Counted from the first letter of the stretch, positions 27,333 to 35,283 are shown. The stretch: 64,000 nucleotides of DNA from an uncultured Marvinbryantia sp. (GCF_905201705.1 NZ_CAJKOX010000009.1:1-64000), one strand, 5' to 3'. Program-made: numbers and translations. Notes: generated by a model from the letters alone, not told the origin.

Positions 27333-27473
27333 CTATTTATTTCCCGCTTCCGCAGCCGTCTTTGCATCCTTGCGGTCCCGCAGAAACTTACCCAGCCGGA
27401 TGCCGCCAAACGATGCCGCGCCGACCAGGATCATTTTTACTACCATCTGAATAAGATACGTTACAAAAGCCAT
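27333..27473 (-). CDS. Small membrane peptide (46 aa) between tyrS and alaS
   Basis: A short reading frame starting MAFVTYLIQMVVKMILVGAA, then a basic stretch GGIRLGKFLRDRKDAK and the end AEAGNK. One hydrophobic segment (about 3-25) is followed by a positively charged cytoplasmic tail. AGGAGG lies 7 nt before the ATG, a near-ideal ribosome site, and the start is 12 nt after the tyrS stop. The tight spacing argues for real translation. I do not recognise a named family; a tail like this suggests an inner-membrane microprotein. Confidence 0.7.
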   Translation of the reverse strand: MAFVTYLIQMVVKMILVGAASFGGIRLGKFLRDRKDAKTAAEAGNK

Positions 27474-27484
27474 GAGAATACCTC

Positions 27485-28711
27485 CTATTCTGCTTTAATC
27501 TGATGATACCCCTTTTTTCCTTTTTTAATCAGCAGCACGCCGTCGTCGTCCATGTCCGCCGTCGTGAATACGCGGTCGATCGCCGTCACCTTCACGTCGT
27601 TTACGGTAACGCCGCCCTGCTGCACCAGTCTTCTTGCCTCGGAACGGCTCGCAGAAAGCTTCGTCTCCACCAGAAGGCTTAAAATGTCCTTTCCGGCGTC
27701 AAGCTCCGCCTTCGGGAATGTGGTAGTCGGCACGTTTTCACTCTTGCCGCCGCCCGCAAACAGCGCCTTCGCCGCCTCGTCCGCTTTCTTTGCCTCTTCC
27801 TCTCCGTGCACAAGCTTTGTCAGCTCGTATGCCAGGATCTCCTTCGCTTTGTTGAGCTGACTGCCCTCCCACTTGTCCATCGCGTCGATCTCTTCGAGCG
27901 GAAGGAAGGTGAGCATACGGATGCATTTTAAAACGTCGGCATCTGCCACGTTTCTCCAGTACTGGTAGAATTCATACGGAGAGGTCTTGTTCGGATCAAG
28001 CCACACCGCACCGGACTGCGTCTTGCCCATTTTCTTGCCCTCGGAATTTAAGAGCAGCGTGATCGTCATCGCGTGAGCGTCCTTTCCGAGCTTGCGGCGG
28101 ATCAGCTCCGTGCCGCCGAGCATATTGCTCCACTGGTCATCGCCGCCGAACTGCATGTTGCAGCCGTAACGCTCGTAGAGCTCCAGGAAATCGTAGCTCT
28201 GCATGATCATGTAGTTAAATTCAAGGAAGCTTAAGCCCTTTTCCATCCTCTGCTTGTAGCACTCCGCGCGCAGCATGTTATTGACCGAGAAATGCGGTCC
28301 CACCTCGCGCAGAAATTCGATATAATTAAGGTTCGTCAGCCAGTCGGCGTTGTTCACCATTAGCGCCTTGCCCTCGCCGAATTCGATGAAACGGCTCATC
28401 TGCTTTTTGAAGCACTCAATATTGTGATTGATGGTCTCTGTGGTCATCATTTTACGCATATCGGTCCTGCCGGACGGATCGCCCACCATGCCGGTACCGC
28501 CTCCGAGCAGCGCGATCGGACGGTTTCCCGCCATCTGCAGACGCTTCATCAGACAGAGCGCCATAAAATGACCGACATGCAGGCTGTCTGCCGTTGGATC
28601 GAAGCCGATGTAAAAGGTCGCCTTGCCCTCGTTGACCATCTTTTTGATTTCTTCTTCATTTGTCACCTGCGCGATCAGACCGCGGGCAACCAGTTCTTCG
28701 TAGATTCCCAT
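27485..28711 (-). CDS. tyrS: Tyrosyl-tRNA synthetase
   Basis: 408 residues. Class I synthetase charging tRNA-Tyr. Visible are the HIGH-like motif HVGH in DPTADSLHVGHFMAL, the ALLGGGTGMVGDPSG loop, the tyrosine-binding QSYDFLELYERYGCNMQFGGDDQWSN segment and KMGKTQSG (the KMSKS equivalent). A C-terminal S4 domain ends the protein (SEARRLVQQGGVTVNDVKV). The frame extends 22 codons further, but GAGGAG 7 nt before the ATG at 28711 and the family N-terminus fix the start. No T-box leader fits in the short upstream region. Confidence 0.96.
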   Translation of the reverse strand: MGIYEELVARGLIAQVTNEEEIKKMVNEGKATFYIGFDPTADSLHVGHFMALCLMKRLQMAGNRPIALLGGGTGMVGDPSGRTDMRKMMTTETINHNIECFKKQMSRFIEFGEGKALMVNNADWLTNLNYIEFLREVGPHFSVNNMLRAECYKQRMEKGLSFLEFNYMIMQSYDFLELYERYGCNMQFGGDDQWSNMLGGTELIRRKLGKDAHAMTITLLLNSEGKKMGKTQSGAVWLDPNKTSPYEFYQYWRNVADADVLKCIRMLTFLPLEEIDAMDKWEGSQLNKAKEILAYELTKLVHGEEEAKKADEAAKALFAGGGKSENVPTTTFPKAELDAGKDILSLLVETKLSASRSEARRLVQQGGVTVNDVKVTAIDRVFTTADMDDDGVLLIKKGKKGYHQIKAE

Positions 28712-28748
28712 AACTGTTCTCCTCGGATTTTCCATTAAACTATCCCTT

Positions 28749-28777
28749 ACTATAGCACGCCGGACGCCAGAATGCAA
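28749..28777 (-). promoter_or_regulatory. Promoter of tyrS operon
   Basis: TTGCAT (28772-28777) and TATAGT (28749-28754) with a 17-bp spacer on the minus strand; predicted start about 30 nt before the tyrS ATG. Confidence 0.55.
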
Positions 28778-28810
28778 GCAAAAACACGGCTGCCGTTCCG
28801 CCTTCCCTTA

Positions 28811-30502
28811 TCAGCCTGCTGTCTTTATCAGGCAGGTTTTCCCCTGGAACGCCGCACCATAGCACAGCACGGTCTTATACCCTTCAAGCTCAAGGTTTTT
28901 CCTGTACTGCTTCTTCTCGATCTGCTGCAGTGCGTCCGCACACTCTTTTTCCAGGCTGTTCCCGTTTTCTTTCTTTCCGGGCCATTTTACCTCGATCACA
29001 AGCGCGCGCCTGCGCCGCTGCTCTTTTATAATGACGTCTGCCCGGCCGGTCCCGGCTTCTGAATTTGACTTCACCGCATATCCTGCGCCCAGGAACATGC
29101 CCGTGACCATCGCATGGTAGTAATCCTCTTTATAATCAAAATAACTGATCGTATCAAATAAGATATCCGTGATCTCCTGCGTCAGCTTTTCCGCGTCGCC
29201 GCCCCACCAGGCTTCAAACAGAGCAGTGCGGTCCTGTGCCGCAATTTTTTCCTCAAACCACTTTTTCACCGTGCTGCCAAACACCGACTTCACTTCCTCA
29301 TTCGGAATGCGCAGCGCCACTTTTCCGTCCTCCGGCTGTATTCCCTTGGGAAGTTTTCCCGGTGGAACCTGTGTCAGATATCCGGTCAGATACAAAATGC
29401 TCCACAGGTTATCCTCTGTGGAATGGGCAATATCGTAAGTCAGATCCTCGCGAATTGGCTCCTGGATCACGCCGCCGGAGAGCAGTATTTCAAACTTCTC
29501 GTTGACGTTGATCTGCGGATGGTCGATAAAACGCCGGATGATGTTATTGTGACTTGTGTCGATCCAGTAATTTCCCGGCTTCGCGGTCTGATCAGTCATC
29601 AAAGCCCTGACATGGTTTATCACATCCCATGGGCAGTATATTTCTTTTCCACCGAAACAATACCCGTCATACCACTTTTTCATTTCGGTCAGGGCGTCCT
29701 GCAGCCCTGCAGTTTCCAGCAACGCCGTCACCTCCGGCTCGCTAAATCCAAAGTAATCCCGGTATTTTTTATCGGATATTGAATTGGAAATAAAATTGTT
29801 TGCTCCTGTAAAAATACTCTCCTTCGCAATCCTGAGACAGCCGGTTACCACAGCGAATTTTAAATTCGGATTGGATTTCCACGTCATTCCCAGCAGACTG
29901 CGTATCACCTCCAACATCTCCCCATAGTACCCATTATCACTGGCTTTCGCCAGTGGAACATCATACTCATCAATGAGTAAGATTACCTCTTTACCGTAAT
30001 GCGCTTTCATCATACGCATTAAGACGAATAAAGCAGTTTTTACATCGGTAGATGTCCCGGACTGCTCCAGCAATCGATGAAAAACTCTCTTATCTGCTTC
30101 TGACACTTTGTCACTGTCTGACAAATAATCATGTTCACCACAGACAGATGAAATAACAAACTGAACCATCCCATACGCGCTGTCAAAGGATCTTCCCTGC
30201 ACATCCTTCAGCGTCAGGAACAGTACCGGCCACTGGTTCATCCATTCCGCACAGAAATCTGCATACTTCATTATTTCAAGCCCCTCGAACTTATGCCTGC
30301 TTTCCTTACGGATATCGAAGAATTCTGCAAGCATGCTCATCGTAAGAGTCTTTCCGAACCGACGCGGTCTGGCAATCAGGTTGACTGTGAACTCCTCGCT
30401 TAACAATTCCCGGATAAAGCCAGTCTTATCCACGTAATAACAATTCCTGCTACGCAACTGTTCAAAAAGGTCAATGCCATACGGCAGATTCACTTTCGCC
30501 AT
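28811..30502 (-). CDS. AAA-ATPase-like protein with C-terminal PD-(D/E)XK nuclease-like domain
   Basis: 563 residues. The N-terminal part (about 1-280) is AAA-ATPase-like with Walker A RPRRFGKTLTMS and Walker B EVILLIDEYDVPL. The C-terminal part (about 450-560) has a PD-(D/E)XK-type signature, GRADVIIKE then ALVIEVKW. This pairing is the AAA-ATPase_like/PDDEXK_9 architecture, usually of unknown function; mobility or defence roles have been proposed. A paralogue begins at the left edge of the window. The frame opens at GTG 30511, but AAAGGAG 10 nt before the ATG at 30502 and the shared MA[KR]VNLPYGID start decide for 30502. It sits as a single gene between tyrS and rnhA. Confidence 0.88.
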   Translation of the reverse strand: MAKVNLPYGIDLFEQLRSRNCYYVDKTGFIRELLSEEFTVNLIARPRRFGKTLTMSMLAEFFDIRKESRHKFEGLEIMKYADFCAEWMNQWPVLFLTLKDVQGRSFDSAYGMVQFVISSVCGEHDYLSDSDKVSEADKRVFHRLLEQSGTSTDVKTALFVLMRMMKAHYGKEVILLIDEYDVPLAKASDNGYYGEMLEVIRSLLGMTWKSNPNLKFAVVTGCLRIAKESIFTGANNFISNSISDKKYRDYFGFSEPEVTALLETAGLQDALTEMKKWYDGYCFGGKEIYCPWDVINHVRALMTDQTAKPGNYWIDTSHNNIIRRFIDHPQINVNEKFEILLSGGVIQEPIREDLTYDIAHSTEDNLWSILYLTGYLTQVPPGKLPKGIQPEDGKVALRIPNEEVKSVFGSTVKKWFEEKIAAQDRTALFEAWWGGDAEKLTQEITDILFDTISYFDYKEDYYHAMVTGMFLGAGYAVKSNSEAGTGRADVIIKEQRRRRALVIEVKWPGKKENGNSLEKECADALQQIEKKQYRKNLELEGYKTVLCYGAAFQGKTCLIKTAG

Positions 30503-30547
30503 TCTATCCACGCTCCTTTCCAGACTACCCGTTCTGGACTCCCAGCT

Positions 30548-31069
30548 TCACACACAGTTACTCTGCACAGCCTCAGTCCTCGTAGGCTGCCTCATCTCTC
30601 CCCCGTCGTCTATAAGCAGATTATCGCCGTCCGCCGCCGAGGTGGCGAGCCTGTCGCAGCGCTCGTTTAATTCATGTCCGTCGTGTCCCTTCACCCAGAT
30701 AAAGCGCACCTCGTGCGGCTCCTTCGCGGCAAGCAGGCGCTTCCACAGCTCCACATTTTTCACCGGCTCATTTTTTCCGCGCTTCCAGCCCTTCCTCTGC
30801 CAGCCCTCGATCCAATGCTGGTTGAAGGCGTCCGTGAGATATTTGGAATCGGAATAAAGCTCCACCTGGCAGGGGCGGTTCAGCGCCTCCAGACCGATGA
30901 TCGCCGCCATCAGCTCCATGCGGTTATTCGTCGTCTTCTCGTATCCCTGGCTGAAAGTGCGCTCATGCAGCACGCCCTTCGTATCCGTGTAATGCAGAAT
31001 CGTTCCGTACCCGCCCGGTCCGTCCGGATTTCCGCGCGCGGCGCCGTCTGTATATATTTTTACTAACAT
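30548..31069 (-). CDS. rnhA: Ribonuclease HI
   Basis: 173 residues. It degrades the RNA strand of RNA-DNA hybrids. Catalytic acids are D8 (IYTDGAARGNP), E52 (NNRMEL), D74 (LYSDSKY) and D139 (ERCDRLA), with His in VKGHDGH. The substrate-binding basic handle WQRKGWKRGKN is present. A C-terminal tail of about 30 residues beyond the core is unusual but short. The start overlaps the stop of the upstream gene by 7 nt. Confidence 0.95.
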   Translation of the reverse strand: MLVKIYTDGAARGNPDGPGGYGTILHYTDTKGVLHERTFSQGYEKTTNNRMELMAAIIGLEALNRPCQVELYSDSKYLTDAFNQHWIEGWQRKGWKRGKNEPVKNVELWKRLLAAKEPHEVRFIWVKGHDGHELNERCDRLATSAADGDNLLIDDGGEMRQPTRTEAVQSNCV

Positions 31070-31530
31070 TCCTCCAGCATCTCCCTGATCTGTTCCGTCA
31101 CATTTTTTGCCCGCTTATGGTTCGCCCCGTTCGCCGTCACGCCGACCACCACGTCCTCCCTGGTGATCAGCCCCGGAAAATAAAAGTCGCATTTGTCCTT
31201 GTCGCTGCAGACATTTACCAGGATTCCCCGCTCCCTGCAGACGCGGAAGATATCCTCATTTATCTTGTGATCGTTCGTCGCAGCGATCACAAGCTCCGCA
31301 TCATAAATATCGCTGCTCTCATATTTCTTCCGCAGGATTTTTATTTTCTCCGCCTTTTCCATTTTGTTCAGCTCCGGGTTCACCTCCGGCGCGATCACTG
31401 TCACGCAGTCCACAAACTCGCAGAGGGAGCGGATGCGCCGCTTTGCGATGGTCCCTGCGCCAACCACATATACGCGCTTTTTGCTCAGATCCACAAACAT
31501 CGGGAAATACGGTTTTTTGATATTCGACAC
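31063..31530 (-). CDS. Precorrin-2 dehydrogenase / sirohydrochlorin ferrochelatase-like (siroheme synthase N-terminal domain)
   Basis: About 155 residues. It has a Rossmann NAD-binding start YFPMFVDLSKKRVYVVGAGTIAKRRI, then VIAATND and the CysG-type loop CSDKDKCDFYFPGLI. In the siroheme pathway this domain oxidises precorrin-2 and may insert iron. No other siroheme genes are in the window, so its partner reactions lie elsewhere. The frame is open to 31605, but a GTG at 31530 with GAGGTG about 6 nt upstream places the start directly before the family's usual N-terminus. It overlaps rnhA. Confidence 0.85.
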   Translation of the reverse strand: MSNIKKPYFPMFVDLSKKRVYVVGAGTIAKRRIRSLCEFVDCVTVIAPEVNPELNKMEKAEKIKILRKKYESSDIYDAELVIAATNDHKINEDIFRVCRERGILVNVCSDKDKCDFYFPGLITREDVVVGVTANGANHKRAKNVTEQIREMLEEC

Positions 31531-31661
31531 TCTATGCACCTCTGTTAATTCAAGATTCCATGATACCAGGTTCAAAAGGCCAAAACCCACGTTAGCCAGC
31601 ATCATTCTATCTATTTAGTATACAAAATCTTCCTATTTTCATCAAGCACAAAATTTAATGC

Positions 31662-31690
31662 TGGTTTTTTATACGGTTATCGTATATAAT
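31662..31690 (+). promoter_or_regulatory. Promoter of DAHP synthase gene
   Basis: A perfect TATAAT (31685-31690) with a weak -35 (TGGTTT, 31662-31667) 17 bp upstream. A start about 7 nt downstream would leave a 5' leader of roughly 90 nt. Confidence 0.5.
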
Positions 31691-31757
31691 GATGCCAGGG
31701 CCGAAAAGCCTGGATTCGCATGAACCTGATCATATGCGGGTGAAGGACTTTGGCATC
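31691..31757 (+). promoter_or_regulatory. Possible structured leader (three-way-junction-like) before DAHP synthase
   Basis: GATGCCA (31691-31697) is complementary to TGGCATC (31751-31757). Inside, CCAGG/CCTGG and CGCATGA/TCAT..GCG form two further stems, and ACC in the last loop could pair with GGT in the following joiner. I could not match it to a known riboswitch. TGAACCTGATC resembles the TPP element, but CTGAGA is absent. If transcription starts 7 nt after TATAAT, most of the first arm would not be in the RNA, which weakens the model. Confidence 0.3.
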
Positions 31758-31786
31758 GTACATATACACACTAACGGGAGGAAATT

Positions 31787-32821
31787 ATGAGCTTCACATT
31801 TATAAAAAAACTGCCGATTCCGGCGGAGATAAAAAAACAGTTCCCCATCTCTAAAGAAGCTGCTTCTATAAAAGCACAGAGAGATGCAGAAATCAAGGAG
31901 GTATTTACCGGGGCTTCCAATAAATTTCTGGTGATCATCGGGCCCTGCTCGGCGGATAACGAAGAATCCGTCATGGATTATGTAAACCGAATTGCTGCTG
32001 TGCAGGAGAAGGTCGGCGACCGGCTTATTCTGATCCCGCGCGTCTACACAAACAAGCCGCGCACCACCGGCGAGGGCTACAAGGGCATGGTGCACCAGCC
32101 GGATCCGGAGAAAAAGCCGGATATGCTTGCCGGATTGATCGCCATCCGCAAACTGCATCTGCGCGTCATCGAAGAGACCGGGCTTACTTCTGCAGATGAA
32201 ATGCTTTACCCGGAAAATTTCTGGTATCTTGCCGACCTGCTCTCCTATGTTGCCATCGGAGCACGTTCTGTGGAGGACCAGCATCACCGCATGACGACCA
32301 GCGGCATGGATGTGCCCGCCGGCATGAAAAATCCCACCAGCGGTGATTTTTCCGTTATGCTCAATTCTGTCGTTGCCGCCCAGGCTTCGCACGACTTTAT
32401 TTACCGCGGATGGGAGGTTTCCACACAAGGAAACCCGCTTGCGCACGTTATTCTGCGCGGCGCGACCAACAAGCACGGAAATTCCATCCCGAACTATCAC
32501 TATGAGGATTTGATCCGCCTGCTGCATATGTATGACGAACGCGACCTCAAAAACCCGGCTGCCATCATCGACGCAAACCATTCCAATTCCAATAAACAGT
32601 ATCAGGAACAGGTACGTATCGTGAAGGAAGTCATGAACAACCGCAATTTAAACCCGCGTCTGAAGGAGCTGATTAAAGGCGTTATGATCGAGAGCTACAT
32701 CGAACCGGGCAACCAGAAAATCGGCTGCGGCGAACACATTTACGGAAAATCCATCACCGACGCCTGCCTTGGCTGGAAGGAATCCGAGGAGCTGATCTAC
32801 GACATTTACCGCATGTGCTGA
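31787..32821 (+). CDS. 3-deoxy-7-phosphoheptulonate synthase (DAHP synthase)
   Basis: 344 residues of the AroF/AroG/AroH type. It condenses phosphoenolpyruvate and erythrose-4-phosphate, the first step to chorismate. Visible motifs include FLVIIGPCSADNEE, PRVYTNKPRTTGEGYKGM, GARSVEDQHHR, ILRGATNKHGNSIPNYH, DANHSNSNK and MIESYIEPGNQ. Metal ligands (Cys in GPCS, His in DANHSN, Glu in IESY, Asp near the end) are intact. It stands alone on the plus strand with GGGAGG 7 nt before the ATG; tyrA and aroA of the same pathway follow 5 kb downstream. Confidence 0.95.
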   Translation: MSFTFIKKLPIPAEIKKQFPISKEAASIKAQRDAEIKEVFTGASNKFLVIIGPCSADNEESVMDYVNRIAAVQEKVGDRLILIPRVYTNKPRTTGEGYKGMVHQPDPEKKPDMLAGLIAIRKLHLRVIEETGLTSADEMLYPENFWYLADLLSYVAIGARSVEDQHHRMTTSGMDVPAGMKNPTSGDFSVMLNSVVAAQASHDFIYRGWEVSTQGNPLAHVILRGATNKHGNSIPNYHYEDLIRLLHMYDERDLKNPAAIIDANHSNSNKQYQEQVRIVKEVMNNRNLNPRLKELIKGVMIESYIEPGNQKIGCGEHIYGKSITDACLGWKESEELIYDIYRMC

Positions 32822-32871
32822 AAATATAAAAAAACTCCATCTGTGCGGCTGGATTGCAACCACCCAGATTG

Positions 32872-32910
32872 AAAAAATTCCCCGGCTGATTTTCCTTACA
32901 GCCGGGGAAT
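32872..32910. terminator. Strong hairpin after DAHP synthase gene
   Basis: ATTCCCCGGCTG (32877-32888) pairs perfectly with CAGCCGGGGAAT (32899-32910). The T run (six T) follows on the minus strand, so it is best as a minus-strand terminator, but it also lies 55 nt after the plus-strand stop. Confidence 0.6.
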
Positions 32911-32952
32911 ACATTATGTCCTTCGATTATACGTCTGCATCATTGAAGGCTC

Positions 32953-33285
32953 ATGCATGATTTACACTGCAAAAGCGCAGATGAAATGTACAGTCATATT
33001 CTGGCAAAAAGGGTACGTGAATTAAAAGAAACCAGAGAAGGAGTTGATTCTATGTGTCGGGAAATGGAACAAATTTACAAAGAAGGCATTGAAGAAGGTA
33101 TTGAGAAAGGTATTGAAAAAGGTATCGAGAAAGGTATCAAAAAGGGCGAAATGAAAAAGGCAAAAGAAGCTTCCTTTATCCTTGCGGATATGGGATTGCC
33201 GTTGGAGCAGATTGCACAGGCATTCCATGTCGATGTGCCGCTCATACAGGAATGGATAACAGAAAATATAAGCGCGGCAAAATAA
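32953..33285 (+). pseudogene. Remnant of an Rpn-family (PD-(D/E)XK) recombination-promoting nuclease, C-terminal part
   Basis: The 110-codon frame has only the C-terminal third of this transposase-like family: SADEMYSHILAKRVRELKE, a Gly-Ile-Glu-Lys repeat, then KEASFILADMGLPLEQIA and a short HTH-like end. The nuclease domain of about 200 residues is missing upstream, where the strong hairpin and DAHP synthase gene lie. No clear ribosome site is seen. It is probably a decayed mobile-element-type gene; translation as a short protein is possible. Confidence 0.65.
33082..33141 (+). repeat. 12-bp tandem repeat in the Rpn remnant
   Basis: Five units of GAAGGTATTGAG type (GAAGGCATTGAA, GAAGGTATTGAG, AAAGGTATTGAA and so on) encode EGIE/KGIE repeats. 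This repeat is common at this position in the family and prone to slippage. Confidence 0.75.
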
Positions 33286-33291
33286 TACTAA

Positions 33292-33340
33292 AAACCGCCG
33301 GAGGGCGGATGGTCATCTGCCACCCGCCGTCTGGCGGTTT
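33292..33340. terminator. Convergent terminator between Rpn remnant and xerD
   Basis: AAACCGCC (33292-33299) pairs with GGCGGTTT (33333-33340), with an inner GGCGG/CCGCC stem. The minus strand continues TTTTTAG after the stem, fitting termination of xerD; the plus strand continues TTTCTTC. Confidence 0.7.
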
Positions 33341-33435
33341 CTTCTGTAAATTATCCTTGGGTAAAAACACCATAAATGGACAGAACATCAACGCTCTGCT
33401 CAGATTTCACGCATGGACAAATGTGAAAACCCCCT

Positions 33436-34350
33436 TTATCCTCTCGGGTGCGCCTTGGCATAGATCTCCCGCACTCTTCTGACGTTCATGTCCATATAAA
33501 TCTGCGTCGTGGAGATGTCGGAATGTCCCATCATTTCCTGCACCGCCCGCAGATCGGCGCCGTTCTGCACCAGATGAGCGCCAAAGGAATGCCGCAGGGT
33601 GTGCGGCGTGATGTCCTTGGTAATGCCTGCCTGCGCGGAATAAAATTTGATGATTTTCCAAAATCCCTGGCGGCTCATGGATTTCCCTGAGCAATTCACA
33701 AAAAGATATTCGCTCTCTCTGCCCTTCAGCAGCACGGAGCGGCTCTCGCCCATATACTGCTTCAGCGCCTTCTCCGCCTCCGTCCCAAAGGGAATCACGC
33801 GCTCCTTGTCGCTGTCACGGCAGAGCACATAACCCATCGCCATATTGACGTCCGTCAGCTTCATGGAAATCAGCTCGGAGACACGCATCCCGGTGGCATA
33901 GAGCAGCTCCAGCATCGCCTTATCGCGGATGCCCTTTGCCGAATCCATCTCCGGCTGATTTAAAAGCTGCACCGTTTCCTCCAGCGTCAGAATCTCCGGC
34001 GTCTTTTTTTCCACATGCGGCGCCTTCAGATTGTCGCTCGGGTCCTCTGTGATTGCTTTTGTTTTCATCAGAAAATGAAAAAAAGCGCGGATGGACGCAA
34101 TCGTCCGCGACACGGATGAGGTGGAAAATCCCTCTTTTTCCATCTGCAGTATGTAGGAATTCAGGCTGGTAGCCGTAATATCCTGTACCTTTTCCACACC
34201 TTTACCGGACAAATAATGAAATAATTTTTTTAAATCCCTCTGATAGGACATCACCGTACTGTTTGACGCATTCTTTTCCTCTTCCAGATAGCCTGCAAAC
34301 CGGCACATGTCCTGCTGTATCTGAGGAGCCAGCTCTCTTGTCATATCCAT
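33436..34350 (-). CDS. xerD: Tyrosine recombinase XerC/XerD family
   Basis: 304 residues. It has an N-terminal SAM-like core-binding domain (YLEEEKNASNSTVMSYQRDL) and a C-terminal catalytic domain. The active-site residues are visible: R in GMRVSEL, K in DKERVIPFG, H-x-x-R in HTLRHSFGAHL, H in GHSDISTTQIY and the nucleophile Tyr in that last segment. It resolves chromosome dimers at dif during division. The overall match is closest to XerD as placed in Firmicutes. Its own ribosome site is weak (GATGAG), and a small upstream frame stops 3 nt before the start, suggesting translational coupling. Confidence 0.9.
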   Translation of the reverse strand: MDMTRELAPQIQQDMCRFAGYLEEEKNASNSTVMSYQRDLKKLFHYLSGKGVEKVQDITATSLNSYILQMEKEGFSTSSVSRTIASIRAFFHFLMKTKAITEDPSDNLKAPHVEKKTPEILTLEETVQLLNQPEMDSAKGIRDKAMLELLYATGMRVSELISMKLTDVNMAMGYVLCRDSDKERVIPFGTEAEKALKQYMGESRSVLLKGRESEYLFVNCSGKSMSRQGFWKIIKFYSAQAGITKDITPHTLRHSFGAHLVQNGADLRAVQEMMGHSDISTTQIYMDMNVRRVREIYAKAHPRG

Positions 34351-34353
34351 ATT

Positions 34354-34488
34354 TCATAATCTCATCTTTCTTTTGTGTTGCATACGCTGCTTCCAGCGTG
34401 CGAAAAACGTCCGCCGGACGTTTTTATCGTATAACTGGCAGCAAAAAAATAAGAGTCGCGCTCCCCTTATAATTCTCCCCAGAATCAT
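34354..34488 (-). CDS. Possible 44-residue leader ORF upstream of xerD
   Basis: The frame begins MILGRIIRGARLLFF and is rich in Arg and Lys. It starts about 7 nt after the predicted transcription start and stops 3 nt before the xerD ATG. It has no clear Shine-Dalgarno site. It spans the terminator-like palindrome at 34403-34425. Its position is suggestive of a coupling or attenuation leader, but translation is unproven. Confidence 0.3.
   Translation of the reverse strand: MILGRIIRGARLLFFCCQLYDKNVRRTFFARWKQRMQHKRKMRL
34403..34425. terminator. Perfect terminator-like hairpin inside the xerD leader
   Basis: AAAAACGTCC and GGACGTTTTT pair over 10 bp around a GCC loop, with T runs on both strands. 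It lies downstream of spoIIM and of the promoter at 34502-34530, but upstream of xerD, so it could end spoIIM transcripts and attenuate xerD. Confidence 0.7.
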
Positions 34489-34501
34489 TATTTATGTAAA
34501 C

Positions 34502-34530
34502 ATTATATGTGCTTTTCCCAAGAAAATCAA
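34502..34530 (-). promoter_or_regulatory. Promoter reading toward xerD
   Basis: TTGATT (34525-34530) and a perfect TATAAT (34502-34507) with a 17-bp spacer on the minus strand. Transcripts would start near 34495 and must pass the hairpin at 34403-34425 to reach xerD. The rest of the 34351-34645 gap shows nothing else of note. Confidence 0.65.
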
Positions 34531-34645
34531 TGACTTTTTTTGCTCATTTTTCCCCTAAATACGCGGTTTTCCGGGCTTTCCACAAAATATCGAATCCAGA
34601 AATTATGTATACCACTATATCTGGTAAAATACGGCCGAAAAATTT

Positions 34646-35233
34646 TTAAAGAAAGTATGTGACCGCCTGCTTTAAAAGCCACAGACCGACGCTGCTCTCC
34701 AACAGAATTCCCACTAAAAGCAGGGCAGCGCAAACTCCCATCGTCTGCATGAACGACTTTTCCCCGCTCCACTCCTCCAGCACTCTCCTGCTGCGAAAGC
34801 GCGCTATGCCGCGCTCCATGACCGCCTCCGCCATCATCCAGATAAGCGGCGCGTAAACAAAGCTCTGCGGCATGATCGACGCCAGAAAGAGAAGGATCCC
34901 CATCAGACGCATACGGATCACAAAAATGCTAAGAAACATCCCCGCTGCAAAGCCGATCCAGCACAGAGAAGCTGCCAGCACCGGGATTCCAACAGCAGTG
35001 TGTCCAAGCAGGACCAGCAGTAAAAATGCTTTTCCTCTCTGCATGAGGATCCGGATAAAAAGCGCCTGCCGGTCGATTTCGGTATTTTTGATGGAGAGAA
35101 GCGTCTGTTCATTGAGAAGCTCATTTTCCTTCAGATAGGTATTTCCCCAAAGATTAACAAATAGGATTCCCAGAAGAAACCCCAGGAAGAAAAGTCCGGC
35201 GATCGCCAGCTCTTTAAGATCGTGCTTTTTCAT
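34646..35233 (-). CDS. spoIIM: Stage II sporulation protein M
   Basis: 195 residues with about five membrane segments: AGLFFLGFLLGILFVNLWG near the N-terminus, FLLLVLLGHTAVGIPVLA, the MGILLFLASIMPQSFVYAP segment, and a C-terminal hydrophobic anchor. SpoIIM joins SpoIID and SpoIIP in the machine that remodels septal peptidoglycan during engulfment. Presence of the gene supports a spore-forming ancestry. The only ribosome site is AGGGG, which lies in the 3' arm of the rubredoxin terminator hairpin. Confidence 0.85.
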   Translation of the reverse strand: MKKHDLKELAIAGLFFLGFLLGILFVNLWGNTYLKENELLNEQTLLSIKNTEIDRQALFIRILMQRGKAFLLLVLLGHTAVGIPVLAASLCWIGFAAGMFLSIFVIRMRLMGILLFLASIMPQSFVYAPLIWMMAEAVMERGIARFRSRRVLEEWSGEKSFMQTMGVCAALLLVGILLESSVGLWLLKQAVTYFL

Positions 35234-35235
35234 AC

Positions 35236-35274
35236 AAAAACCCCTGCACCGTCTTTTTACAGACTATGCAGGGG
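35236..35274 (-). terminator. Rubredoxin terminator overlapping the spoIIM ribosome site
   Basis: TGCAGGGG/CCCCTGCA (35267-35274 with 35241-35248) forms the stem, with an inner GTCT/AGAC pairing, followed on the minus strand by TTTTTG (35235-35240). The spoIIM ATG (35233) comes directly after it, with AGGGG of the stem 7 nt upstream. Confidence 0.75.
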
Positions 35275-35283
35275 TATGTCCGT

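Noticed and set aside
28712..28810. T-box riboswitch before tyrS
   Set aside because: The gap is only about 100 nt, already holds a promoter close to the gene, and lacks a T-box sequence.
31719..31743. Leader peptide MNLIICG as an aromatic amino acid attenuator
   Set aside because: It has no Phe, Tyr or Trp codons and no ribosome site.
31691..31757. TPP riboswitch suggested by TGAACCTGATC
   Set aside because: The CTGAGA element and the normal P4-P5 wording are missing, and the downstream gene is DAHP synthase, not thiamine-related.
33082..33141. CRISPR-like repeats
   Set aside because: Units are 12 bp, contiguous without spacers and in frame with a coding repeat.
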